A stretch of DNA of 64,000 nucleotides, taken from assembly GCA_022925895.1 (NCBI GenBank), contig JAKSYS010000065.1, positions 83,188 through 147,187 on the forward strand, read 5' to 3'. The notes under the pieces are model-generated. The model made no database searches and was not told where the DNA came from. It worked only from the letters and a program-made list of their open reading frames with translations. Source of the DNA: Fragilaria crotonensis. Taxonomy: Eukaryota; Bacillariophyta; Fragilariophyceae; Fragilariales; Fragilariaceae. This document shows, piece by piece, positions 45,014 through 55,338 of this stretch. Every line of letters starts with the position of its first letter. Within the stretch, counting starts at the first letter, position 1. A program made the position numbers and the translations under genes.

Positions 45014-47024
45014 ATGACAGAACCAGATTATGACAACGAAATCTGGTACCCAGAGCCAGCCAATGACGGGGATCAGCCGACCGGCGACGTCATCATTAAC
45101 GAACGGAAGGGCAATGGATTTCACCTCTACACTGTCATCCGCAAGTACACTGGAGCCACTCTTATTTTTATTCGACGGAATTCGGTCAAGACTCCGTGGT
45201 CAAGATTGAGCGTTCGAAACTGTACGATGCTCTCGGGTTGTTGCGATCGCTACAGTACGATGTGAGACAGTTCAACCAAGCAACGACGGATATGCCATCC
45301 GCTGAATCCAAATATGCGTGCTTTCGTCTCTCCAAACAGGCTGCTGCGTTCGGCGTACGATTGCCAAGGATTGGAGAAGACACCATTGAAGTGCCAGGTC
45401 TAGATTCGTTAGTGAATTATATCGAGGGAACACAAGGAGGTTATTGAGGCGGCAAGGTCGAACATCGCGTCAGGTTTAGTTGACTTCGATTCACTGCAAG
45501 AGTTTTTTCTGCCAGGCAGAGAATATGTGGACCACGGTGTTGGAACTGGAGTGACAGTGCCAACACTCATGAGGGCCCGTGCATGCTACTACTCTCGACG
45601 CAAAGCCTTGTTTGGCATCGTCTCGTCGTTTTTCGTGGCCATGGAGGTTGTTGTATCGATTGGCGACAGAAAATATGCTGTCATTGAGGCCCAATTTTTG
45701 CAGTCGCATTTCAATGGCGTTCGATCCACTACGCAAAGTATGGATATGTTCACAACCCCTACTCCTGAGCTTCTGGACATGCTCAAGGCTCGCGGCATCC
45801 AATATCAAGAGATATGTGGTCCTAATCCTGCGAGCCCCAACGCTCTCAGTGGCAGCGGAGTTATGGTCGAATACAACGCTGGCACGTTTATTCCCACAGG
45901 CAAAGGGTCTTTGAAAGGCGGCAGCAGTCGACAGGGCAGCTATGGCCAGGCATCGAGAAGTGGCGGTCGCATGATTGTCGATACCATCGCGTCTTGGTCG
46001 AGGGGAGTCCATTGTGCCCAAAACACCGGAATGGCGTCCGACGTCGTCGTCAACAGTCTCAAACTCTACGCACAATCGCGCTCTCAACACTCTGTCCAAC
46101 AAGGTGCGGACACATACAGCACTGGTTCTCAAGCTAGCCCGGACGCTGACAACCACAATGAACTTTTGATTATTTCTGGTGCATTGCCAGAGTCCTTGGT
46201 AGCCATGACTTGCCGACCGTGCCTGGGTTCTCTCTACAGCCAGGACATGGGGTGTCGCCATGGTGCATGGAACCAAAAGTGTCGAGTTCAATGAGAAGGC
46301 GTTTGATGCGTTGGTCATGTCAGGAGGTAGGAAAAAGTTGATTCGTGCCCTAGTTACTTCGCACGAGGGAAAGGAGAGTGTTGACGTGATTGCTGGAAAG
46401 GGCGATGGATCCATCTTTCTCCTTCATGGCCCTCCAGGCGTTGGAAAGACCTTGACAGCCGAGGCCATTGCCGAGATGCTTCACAAACCACTTTACGTGG
46501 TGAGCATGGGCGAACTTGGTACATCTCCAGAATCCCTTGAGGAGCGCCTCCAAGATATCCTAGACCTTTGCATTCCTTGGAAGGCCTTGGTATTGATTGA
46601 TGAAGCCGAGATGCTTTTGGAACGGCGAACGAAGAATGACATCGTCCGCAATGCCATGGTGTGCGTGATGCTTCGATTGTTGGAATACTACAGTGGCATT
46701 CTGTTCTTGACGACAAATCGTGTCGAGTCTCTGGATCCCGCCTTTCAATCTCGAGTCACATGTGCACTTCGCTACGACCCACTTTCCTTGGAGTCTCGAA
46801 AGGAGATTTGGTCGTCCATGATCACACGATTGAATATGGACTTGTCGTCCTTGGACGTGGATGAACTTGCCAAAGTTGACATCAACGGCCGTCAGATAAA
46901 AAATACGTTACAACTTGCGTTGGCCCTGGCACGGCACGAGAACGTTGCCGTTTCGCAGAAGCATCTCCTCGAAACTCTCGATGTGACGACGTCGTTCTTG
47001 TCGGATTCGCTCGTTGAGTCTTGA
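45014..47024 (+). CDS. Orphan AAA+ ATPase (DUF7025-type N-terminus)
   Basis: Start ATG 45014 (MTEPDYDNEIWYPEP). The N-terminal part is split over frames at about 45180 and 45440, and resumes at RACYYSRRKALFGIVSSFFVAMEVVV (45570-45660). Another break lies near 46215-46260 before GVAMVHGTKSVEFNEKAFD. The ATPase core is uninterrupted: Walker A GPPGVGKT near 46432-46455, Walker B ALVLIDEAE near 46585-46610, sensor FLTTNR near 46705, and arginine-finger region DPAFQSR near 46735-46755. A C-terminal lid with NGRQIKN follows. The architecture matches the large stand-alone AAA+ family of fungi and stramenopiles with a DUF7025-like upstream domain; substrates are unknown. Confidence 0.75.
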
Positions 47025-47643
47025 ACTGTTGTATCACGCAACCTTTTGGTGCAATGGACAGTACCGTAGCCTAGCCTTGGTCTACTAGCTAGTAGAGATA
47101 AATTGCTGCTGTTAAATAAAATATTGGTCACGGCAGACTTGAAACATCCGCCAGCCGTGCACGCCGAGCGTGGGAAATGTACAGGCCGAAAAGTTATATA
47201 AAGATTTAATGGCTGTCGTCGCGGGAACCGAGGGTATCACAGGTATCTTTCAACAAAGATTACATAGATAAATCAAATTTTAAATCAATTTGCATGATAA
47301 TCATATGGATGTAGATCGAGTATACAAATCCATAGAAATATGAATTTTGATGAACTCCGTTCCCGCGCCAACCAATCTGTTTTCAGTTTTTGGCATTTCC
47401 TTCGCAAGACCTGTCAGGTACAATCTTACCTGCTCCAATACAAACCACAAAACACAAAACACATGTCAAGGAGAATCATCGTAACCGTAACGGCCCTTCT
47501 CTACTAGTCACCTCTCAGTTCAATCCAAAGATTAGACAACGGACATCGTGAAAGAATACCTCACTTATCTTGCTTTCACTTCCCAATCTGTTGCAAACAA
47601 AACAGAGACTCCTAGCTTTGTTGCTATATCGCACAGTGGAGTG
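47025..47643. other. Intergenic region
   Basis: No gene. It includes CTACTAGCTAGTAG (near 47082), an AT-rich stretch at 47195-47345 and the 5' flank of the next gene. Confidence 0.4.
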
Positions 47644-50155
47644 ATGGCGGAATCATCAGGTCTCGCGACGGCGTCGGTGACGGCGACTGCCAAGAAGAAA
47701 CGATTTCGACCACGAAAGTTCATCCAAAAGTTGCTGAGGTCGCGTGGGAACAAGAACAACAACGACAACAACGGTAGCGCAACGAATAGACAAAATGCAC
47801 CAGTCAAGGTATCGACTACGCTCAACACGACGCCCACCTATGAACCTCCAAGCCCTTCCAACATTGTAGCTGCGCCAATGATCAAGACTTCGAATGCTGC
47901 CACTACAAGTAGTGCGTCGACGAGCGAATCCAGCGTTTCCCCCGGGTCTCCCAAAATCGTGGATCCCGGCCGTCTGGAGAAGTCGAGTCCCGAAGAGTCT
48001 GTCGTCTTCAAAGAGGGGACCGTTCGCGATGTGATTCAAGCCAAGAAATCACCCATTAAAGTGGCTCCTGCGTACAGTCAGGCTGTCGTGGACTGGGAAA
48101 ATTTCCAGTTTCACACAAGGACGATATTCCTTTTGACGAGCAAACAGCGCTTTCCAAGGATTATGGGGCTTTCCTCTTTTATGCGGATGCCACGTCTAAT
48201 GGTGACATTGAAGTGGACATGATCTACGACGATTTGGAACAAAGGCGGAAGAAGGAGCGAAAAACGGATCGCATTCCGACCCAAGTCACGGTCGAGACCC
48301 CATTACTCCAAGTCCCGCAAGACCCGTAGACCCTGTCCCTGTGAAATTGGATTCGGTCGACTTGTCGTTTGAAAGTGAGGCAGATCATCCAGATTCGTCA
48401 TTGCAATGGGTCGTCTTGAGTGACGGAACGCTTGAAATGAGGGAAAATCCCGACCAAAAGGAAAAGAGCGATAGTAGCTCCGCAACGGGGCCTCTCTCGA
48501 CGAGTCAACCAAGAGGAAGTCCGAGGAAAGCAGTGGTATCAAGTGCTGACGAAGAGCAATTCAAAGACCGAGAAGTTAAACGAGTGAAAAATGAGGACCA
48601 AGAAGTTAAACGAGTGAAAAATGCAAAGCAAGAAGATAAACGAGAAAAGAATGCGGGCCAAGAAGTGAAACAAGTGAAAGATGCGGACAAAGAAGTGAAA
48701 CGAATGAAAGATGCGGACCAAGGAGTTAAAGGAGTGAACAATGTGGACCAAGACGTTCGAGAACGGAGGACATTTTCGGAACCAAGTGACCTGCCAAAGG
48801 TCACTACCCAATTGGTCCAAGAAAGGAAGAAAGTCGACCCTCCAGCAGCAGATGAAGCACGTATGGACGTATCGGCTCAAGAAGCAACGAGGAAGATAAT
48901 TGAACAAGAAGTGAACGAGAAAACGGTTCTGACGCGAAGTGCGAAGAAGATGCCGAGCATGGATCAACCTACGGTTCAGGAAGAAAAGAAGGAGCAAGAG
49001 GACGAAGGCGATCCCTGCGTCCCTTTAGTGCCTAAGATCCTGGTGCAGAAGTCACGCACGACATCGCCAGCACCTACTCCTTTCGACCCAGCTTCTGTGC
49101 GGCGCATAACTTCGCTAGCCTCAAATGTCGACGTGGCACAGCCACCGCAACAACATGTAAACATAAAAGAAGACCCGGCTCCGTTTTGGTCTGACGATTC
49201 CTTTATGGCTATTCCTGAAGTCGGTGAAGATTCAATAAGCCTCGACGGTTCCTATCGCACAGTTAGCCCCAGAATGATGACGCAAGTGCTGGAAACCGAC
49301 GAAGGCACTGAAATGTTCTCCACCTTTTCTAGTACTTATTCTGTCCGTCAGGTGGAGGATGAGACCGATTCAGATTCTGGTGATTTGAATGAGCAAGAGC
49401 CGCAGATGGAGAATGAATCCGCATGCTGCAGCGACGAGGAGGAGGAGGACATCGACAGAAGATCATTGCAAAGAGTGGAGCCCTCAAAGTTGTTGGATCC
49501 TCCCGGCGTCGTGAATTCGAAACCAAACAAGCCAACCGAGCCTCATCGCGTCTCCTCCGTCTCGTCGACCCAAACCACTGAATCTAGTCCTGGAAAACAG
49601 GTCGCGTCACTCATCTCGTCACAAGAGATACTGAAGCAACAACAGGTTGCTCAAATCCGCGCTGCTGCGATGGACCGTATCATGAAGGTAGACGGCCCGA
49701 AAGGTAGCCGACCTCGCCGCATCATGGGTCGCTCGCTTGAGTCTGTAGAAGCCGAACAACAGCACGGGTCTTTAATCCCTGATGTCCCTGTTGCACCCGT
49801 TCGCCGCGGGCCGGCTCTTTGGTCCCCATACAGCTACGATACGGATGATGCAGATGATGAAATGGGACCACGATCTGTTGTGTCAACGCCTGGGACTGAA
49901 ACAGACGCCAGTTCGTTCGCGAGTTCATCGGTCATGAGGTCGGGCTACGGTGACGATGGAAGTTATGTGGACGATGCGTCCTCCTATGCCGAGGCGCATA
50001 ACCCTCGGCGATCGGGATATATGAGCGACTATACGGAAGACGACGCTGAAGATGCTGAGACAACCATTAATATTGGCTCGGAATTGACTGAGATGGCAAC
50101 TGAATTGCGCGTTAAGGGTCCAGCTGTTCTGATGGATTGGCTGGATCTTCGATAG
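47644..50155 (+). CDS. Large acidic repeat-bearing protein of unknown function
   Basis: Start chosen at ATG 47644 (MAESSGLATASV); the frame is open upstream only from a GTG. The N-terminus is basic (AKKKRFRPRKFIQKLLRSR). Two single-base losses (near 48117, AAG for AAAG; near 48328, CC for CCC) join it to the long open frame 48341-50155. Six tandem 10-residue repeats (consensus EVKRVKNADQ) lie at 48572-48751. The rest is Ser/Glu/Asp-rich with acidic clusters (CCSDEEEEDIDRR), YSYDTDDADDEMG and DDASSYAEAH segments, and a helical C-terminus (GSELTEMATELRVKGPAVLMDWLDLR). About 835 residues. No catalytic domain recognised; scaffold-like. Confidence 0.65.
48572..48751 (+). repeat. Coding minisatellite, six 30 bp units
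   Basis: Each unit encodes a variant of E-V-K-R-V-K-N-A-D-Q (for example EVKRVKNEDQ, EVKQVKDADK, GVKGVNNVDQ). The units preserve charge alternation and keep frame. Divergence rises toward the end of the array. Confidence 0.85.
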
Positions 50156-50225
50156 ACTTGCCCAGCATATGTAAAATCCCTGGTGTATCAGTGTATTGTA
50201 AGCGATATAGCTAAACTTCATGATA

Positions 50226-50878
50226 TCAATTCGTTAAGTTAGACTGGGGCAGATTGAAGGTGTGTAGGGTGGTGTTGAACGAGGAATCCACAGTTTCAAG
50301 CAAAGCAGTTCTCGAGAATTCATCGAGAGATTTTGGGTCTCCTGAAAGCGTTGCAATCTTCGTGACGGGCTCGGTTCCGTGCCAGTTATCCACCCCGCTC
50401 CGTTGAAAACCATGAACTTGTTATCCTTTCTGGCAAACAGGTCATCGTTTATTTGCTCAAAGCCAGCTGGTACGTCCCCAACTCGCGCAAAAGTGAACAA
50501 CGAAGGAGATTTCGAGTGCATGATATCGTCGTACGATTGGATGGTAATGCCAAGTTCAGCAGCCTTTTTCACGAAGTCGCCTTTATAAGGGGTCACCTTC
50601 TTTGCAGAAGGTTCCATTTTGTCTTTGATTTTCTCGCCTTGGATGTAGATCAAATCAAGTGGGGACAACCGAACTGAATCGCAGAAAAACGAAGAATATA
50701 GTTCCAATGAAGAGGGCGTTGAAAGGTCGCTCCGACGACACGTAGACTCCCCATTGCCAACAACTTCTGCGTACTGGGCTTCGGCTATCCGCGTGCGCTC
50801 CCAACCCCGGGCTACTGCTTCTCTCACCCCGGCAGTGTGGTAGCCTCGCCGCCTTAGCTCTACATCCACGAGGCTCAT
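50226..50878 (-). CDS. Unknown ORF overlapping the FIG4 3' end, or FIG4 C-terminal extension
   Basis: Open from ATG 50878, whose ATGA overlaps the FIG4 stop by 4 nt. Near 50385 the frame must gain one G (GGG to GGGG) to give VDNWHGTEPVTKIATLSGDPKSL and end at TGA 50228-50226. Restoring one G at GGATGAGC would instead fuse this ORF to FIG4, consistent with the homopolymer losses seen elsewhere, so a C-terminal extension of FIG4 is a serious alternative. An internal Met (MEPSAKKVTPYKGDF, near 50616) could start a separate protein of about 130 residues. No domain recognised. Confidence 0.45.
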
Positions 50879-53800
50879 CCGCTCACTTCTTCGTTTCCCT
50901 TGTTGCTGGCGAGAGCATTCAACTGCTCTTCAATCACAGTGGTTATCGCAACAGCGGATTCACTCTGATGCAGTCCTCTATACGGCCCTGATCGGAGTGT
51001 CTCCCCTATATTCGCCGACTCGGCAAGTGTACGGATTCCCTCGACGTCGTCGGAAAGCATCGACGTATCTTGCAGGCAGCGCCTAAACTCTTCGATTCGA
51101 TCCGAGCGAAACGACTGAAGGGTGTATTCGCAATTCGGAGAAGTGTACCTCAGGTATTCCTCGCACGGAGTCTGAGTTTCTCTAATTCTTCCAACGAACC
51201 TTCGCGACGAGGTTTCTTGAGACATTGTTGTTGTAGAGTTGGGTGGTTCAGGCCGAGCATTGTGGGCTATGAATCGATTGAGCGATGGGGTATGGGAGAA
51301 GTCGTAGCCATGGCGTGTATGGAACTCGAGTAGCGATTCACCTTGTTTCGCTTCCTCGAGCTTGGGGCTCTGGAGCGTGACTTCACCAATTAATTTGCAG
51401 GATTCTAGCTTTTCGCTTTCCTCACTGCCGCCTTTTCCTTGTTGTGATGAATGAGCACGGCGAACCGGGACTGCCCAGCTGCGTGCAAAAAAGCGATCAA
51501 ACTGAGCCAGCTTGTAAGGTTGGTAGATTCTGTCGAATCGCGGAGGCATCAGTGACTCCGTCGGACTTTTCCCTAGCTGAATCCACATTCTTTGTTTTAT
51601 ATGTGCCTGAATGGCACTTCTCCACCAGACAGACAGTGCATGTGTTTGTGATTTTAGACGTCGCCTCACTCTGGCGATCTTCCAAGGTTCGCTACAAACT
51701 GTGCTATCGGTTTCGGATTCCTTGGGGTCATCTGCGCGGCCTCTGCGGAAGGCTCTTATCTTAACAAGTTTGGCACGGCGAAGGCTAGCTGACGATGTCG
51801 AATCTTCTCGGTCACTTTGGACATCCTCATCACGCAATCTACTCCAAACGCTTTTCGTAAGTTCGCATCGTGTGAAGAGTTCCACGTCCGGCTTTGACAT
51901 GTAGATTGTGCAGATAGTAGTCAGTTTCCATCTCCCAAAGAGGAACAGCGTGCATGTAGGGGATGTAGTACCCAAGTAGAAGATTCATTGCATCTTGCTT
52001 CAAGCGATCAGTGAAAGCATTACTGTAGTATCGGCGAATGGAGGTAAGAAGTTCTTTATGCTTCCCCATAGGCCCGTGGATGGAAACATCGGAACGTTCA
52101 GTATTCACCTTCTTGTGAGCTTCCGATCCTCCATACTGAAGCGAGATATGATCGCCGATCTCGACGTACATGTCGATAAGCACTCGAATTATTGTGGACG
52201 AAGGGTCCAACTTGGCGGAGCTACGAATACCCATCACTATCAGTTGCTGCTCGAGGGCCTGAACACCGGCACTGAACTGCGCCACGTTGGTGCGGTCGAG
52301 GCAACTATGGAACGGATGATAAATTGTCAGTAACTGAAAAATGAACTGTCATGCGATGGATGATATGCGAACTTACTCGATGCAGTTGGTGCGCAGCACC
52401 CCCCTCTGCTCCATCGGAAAGACTGGGACGCCTAATTGTTGAGACAAGAATTCCGCGCCGATTTTATCCTTTTCTCCGAAGGGAACAATCTTGCCCCCTT
52501 CAACAATCTTCCACCGCGGCGAGCTACAAAAGAACCCTGTCTGGTTTACAGCGTACGTAGATACTTCATTCAACGATGTCGACACGTCCAGGTGTCGATG
52601 CTTGCTGACATGACTGTAGTCCAAGGCACAATAACGAATTTTATGCTTGTCATCATCGATGCTTGTATTGATGTAATCAATTGCGTGTCGATATTCTTTC
52701 CCAACCCGAACTTCACGTTCTCGTTTTTCACTCTGCTTGATCAAATCCAAAACAATCACAGGGCTACCATATCGTTGGAAGAGATCCTCAAAATGCGCTT
52801 GCGTGGCTCGGTAGGTCGGATCAACGCGGTTGATCTCAATTGGTGGCTTGGGCATTGTCACACTGGACTCTTGCGTCCAAAATGTTGGAATGCTCCCACG
52901 AACTTGCAAAAACGATGAAAAGGTCCCACCTGTTACGTTTTTACTCTCATCGTGCACAATTTGTTCATGTTCGACATCGTTGGCCACCTTTCCCTGTTCT
53001 GAAACACCCCGCTTGAGATATCGTGTACCGGCGAAATGACGCGATCGACGGGCAATGAGTGCTAAGTTCAGTGTTCGACCGTAGTCATTCAATTTGCGTT
53101 GCACAAAGGCGCCATGGATGATGGGCATGACCCAGTGATAACTTGTGAGAGAATTTGTACATTCTTCCAATTCTCGGGTCAAAAAAAAGTTCCAGGCATA
53201 CATGTCCTTATATGGTGGAGGTGGAAAGGGCTGCGATGTTGTCGCAAGAAAGTTTTCCTGCATCGACCTCGTCAGATCATAAGAATAGCTGAAATAAAAA
53301 TTCTTCGTGAAGTCCACAACCTGGTAAAGTCCTTGATACCGCAGCTCGGCAATCTCCCGATTGGTCAATCCTAAACCAACACTGCGTTTTCCGCGATTCC
53401 ACATCTTGAAGCATGGCGGATGGATCTGTCAATGGATCGTCATCTCCTCCCCCGTAAATGCGTTCGGCTGGTTTGAGTGGGAAGGTTTCTACATTTTTGA
53501 TCGTATAAATGCCATTGTACCCAATGCTTCCAATCTTGGCGCGCCGCGTTATAAGTGTCAGATAGTAACAGTCCAAAAAGCGAACAAAGCCCACAATCCC
53601 ATAGGCCTTGGACAGCGGTTTGAGACCTCCACCGCCACTGCCGGCGCCGTCATTGTGCGAATCCGATCTAGTATACCGATTGCCATGGTGAATCATGTCC
53701 AACATGTCTTGAATCTCATCTTGAGTGTAGGTATGCGGGTCTTCCGTGAGAAAATCTTGCAACGGTCGTAGCGTAGGCTTCGCGCAATGCATGGCATCAA

Positions 53801-54143
53801 AGGGTTCACCTTCTGGGGTTGGTTTCTTGACTTCATCTTCGTCCGCTGGATGCTCAATAAGAGTCCGATCCATCTTGAGAACGCGGTATTGCATATTGTA
53901 TTTATCACAGGCAACAATGTAGTAGCATTGGTTCGTACTAAATAACTCAAAGCGTTCCAATTTGGCAACGTAGGGCTCCAGTGATGGTTTGGGAATATCC
54001 TTCCTGCGTGCTGATTTGGCTCTACTGGGAGAAGCCCTTGATGTTCGAACCGACTCAAACATCTCCTCTTCGTCGTCATCTTCATCATCATTGTACTGTG
54101 CCGATATCTTGAGAGAATCTAGGACGACATCTTTCAACACCAT
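50875..54143 (-). CDS. FIG4: FIG4-like phosphoinositide 5-phosphatase (SAC domain)
   Basis: FIG4/Sac3 dephosphorylates PI(3,5)P2 in the Vac14-PIKfyve complex on endolysosomal membranes. ATG at 54143. The N-terminus has an acidic insert, then LERFELFSTNQCYYIV, YRVLKMDR, YGIVGFVRFLDCYYLTLIT, IGYNGIYTI, NFYFSYSYDLTRSMQ, WNFFLTRELE and RFAGTRYLKRG-type segments of the SAC fold. The catalytic C-x5-R motif (NCIDCLDRTN) is assembled across a 73 bp GT-AG intron (52305-52377) that splits the first Asp codon. The C-terminal FIG4-specific part includes HAVPLWEMETDYYLHN, FDRIYQPYKLAQFDRFFA and EEYLRY. Frame breaks near 53405 and 51850 (AAAA for AAAAA) look like single-base losses. About 1050 residues. 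Confidence 0.87.
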
Positions 54144-54567
54144 GGTCAACGACACGTGAAGTTCAATTGATAATGGCGAAAGTAATGAAACGGTCGGTGC
54201 TTTTTTTGACTTTTGACTACTGGAGTACACTACTGGTACTCGTACCGGAGTATTAATACTTGCACAAGTGTTCTACAATCGTACTGCAGCTATTCGAGGG
54301 ATTAGTCGTGTTTTGCAGTAAAACATTGCAATACGCCAGTACGCGTAGCAAGTGCTCAGAACGTCGACCCATCTTTTCTATGCGATACAACTGACAACTG
54401 ACCACGTACATCCACGTGAAGGCCCTCGGCATCACGACGATCGCAGAGCCTCCTCATCACAATATCAATCAACTACACAGTTCGGAAGTCCAACGCATTC
54501 ATCATTGTGAGCATCCATTGACCTGATCCGTCGCACTCTGCGAAATAAGCTTGCAAAGACTACAACC
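54144..54567. other. Divergent promoter region between FIG4 and the thioredoxin-like gene
   Basis: No gene. It contains GTAC elements near 54222-54256 (GGAGTACACTACTGGTACTCGTACCGGAG) at the FIG4 side and CACGTACATCCACGTG near 54403-54418 containing two ACGT cores, a possible bZIP-type site. Confidence 0.4.
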
Positions 54568-55230
54568 ATGGCTTTCCTATCCAAGTTTGTCCTCACACTT
54601 GCCATTGCAATCTTCGTTGCACCTGCACGTGCAGATGTTAGACTCCCTCTCCTGACAAAGAAGACCTATACTCCATTGCTTTTCTTCAAACTTCCTCCAG
54701 GATCTAGTCCACATTGTAAGTTTTCGCCTCATTTGAAAACTCTGTATCGCACGAGCACTCCTACACTGTCATGATTATCTTATCCCGTCTCTCTTTCAAT
54801 TTCAAAGGCGATGCCATAGAGAAAGTTGTTCGAAAAATTGAAAAGGACCTCAATGTTAGGGTGGAACGAATGGATATTGCGCGCGACCGAGCAGCCGAAC
54901 GACTTTACAATCTACTTTCCCCCGCAACTTCCTCCACTCCTCTACCATCGCGAATCCAAACAAATGATTCAACTAAAAGTCAACCCCGACGAAGAAAAGC
55001 CCAATCTACGAATCGATGTCGATCGAGTCCGAGCCTGGGCCAAGGGTCGTTTCTTGGCGCCCTTGCCGGTTGCGGCAGATCGTGCTGGTGGATCGCCGAA
55101 ACTGTTTGCGACCGAGGAAGCGGGCATTGACCAGGAGGATCTCATGGATGCCGGTATGACGCCTCTGCAACGCAAGGGGAAGGAAGCCATCAAGAAACGG
55201 ACGGAAGAACGAGCAAAACGTAGGAGTTAA
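54568..55230 (+). CDS. Secreted thioredoxin-fold-like protein lacking the first active-site Cys
   Basis: Exon 1 54568-54715, GT-AG intron 54716-54807 (92 bp), exon 2 54808-55230. The signal peptide is MAFLSKFVLTLAIAIFVAPARA. After splicing, LFFKLPPGSSPHC|DAIEKVVRKIEKDLNVRVERMDIARDRAAE resembles a thioredoxin-like beta-CxxC-helix with SPHC instead of CxxC, split by the intron immediately before the Cys codon is completed. A frame change near 54915-54925 leads into PPQLPPLLYHRESKQMI (cis-Pro-like region) and an Arg/Lys-rich C-terminus. About 185 residues. Assignment to the thioredoxin superfamily is inference from pattern. Confidence 0.55.
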
Positions 55231-55338
55231 AAAGAAAATAAGAGTAGGATTCCCTCCTGTCGGACGAGAAGAATCCTCTCGCGCGATATGTTACGTAGAG
55301 ACGCCATCCATTAATCATTTACACTAAACAGTTCTGCT

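Noticed and set aside
45491-46414. 307-codon open frame on the minus strand opposite the AAA+ ATPase gene.
   Set aside because: It is antisense to recognised AAA+ family sequence, and its translation shows no family features.
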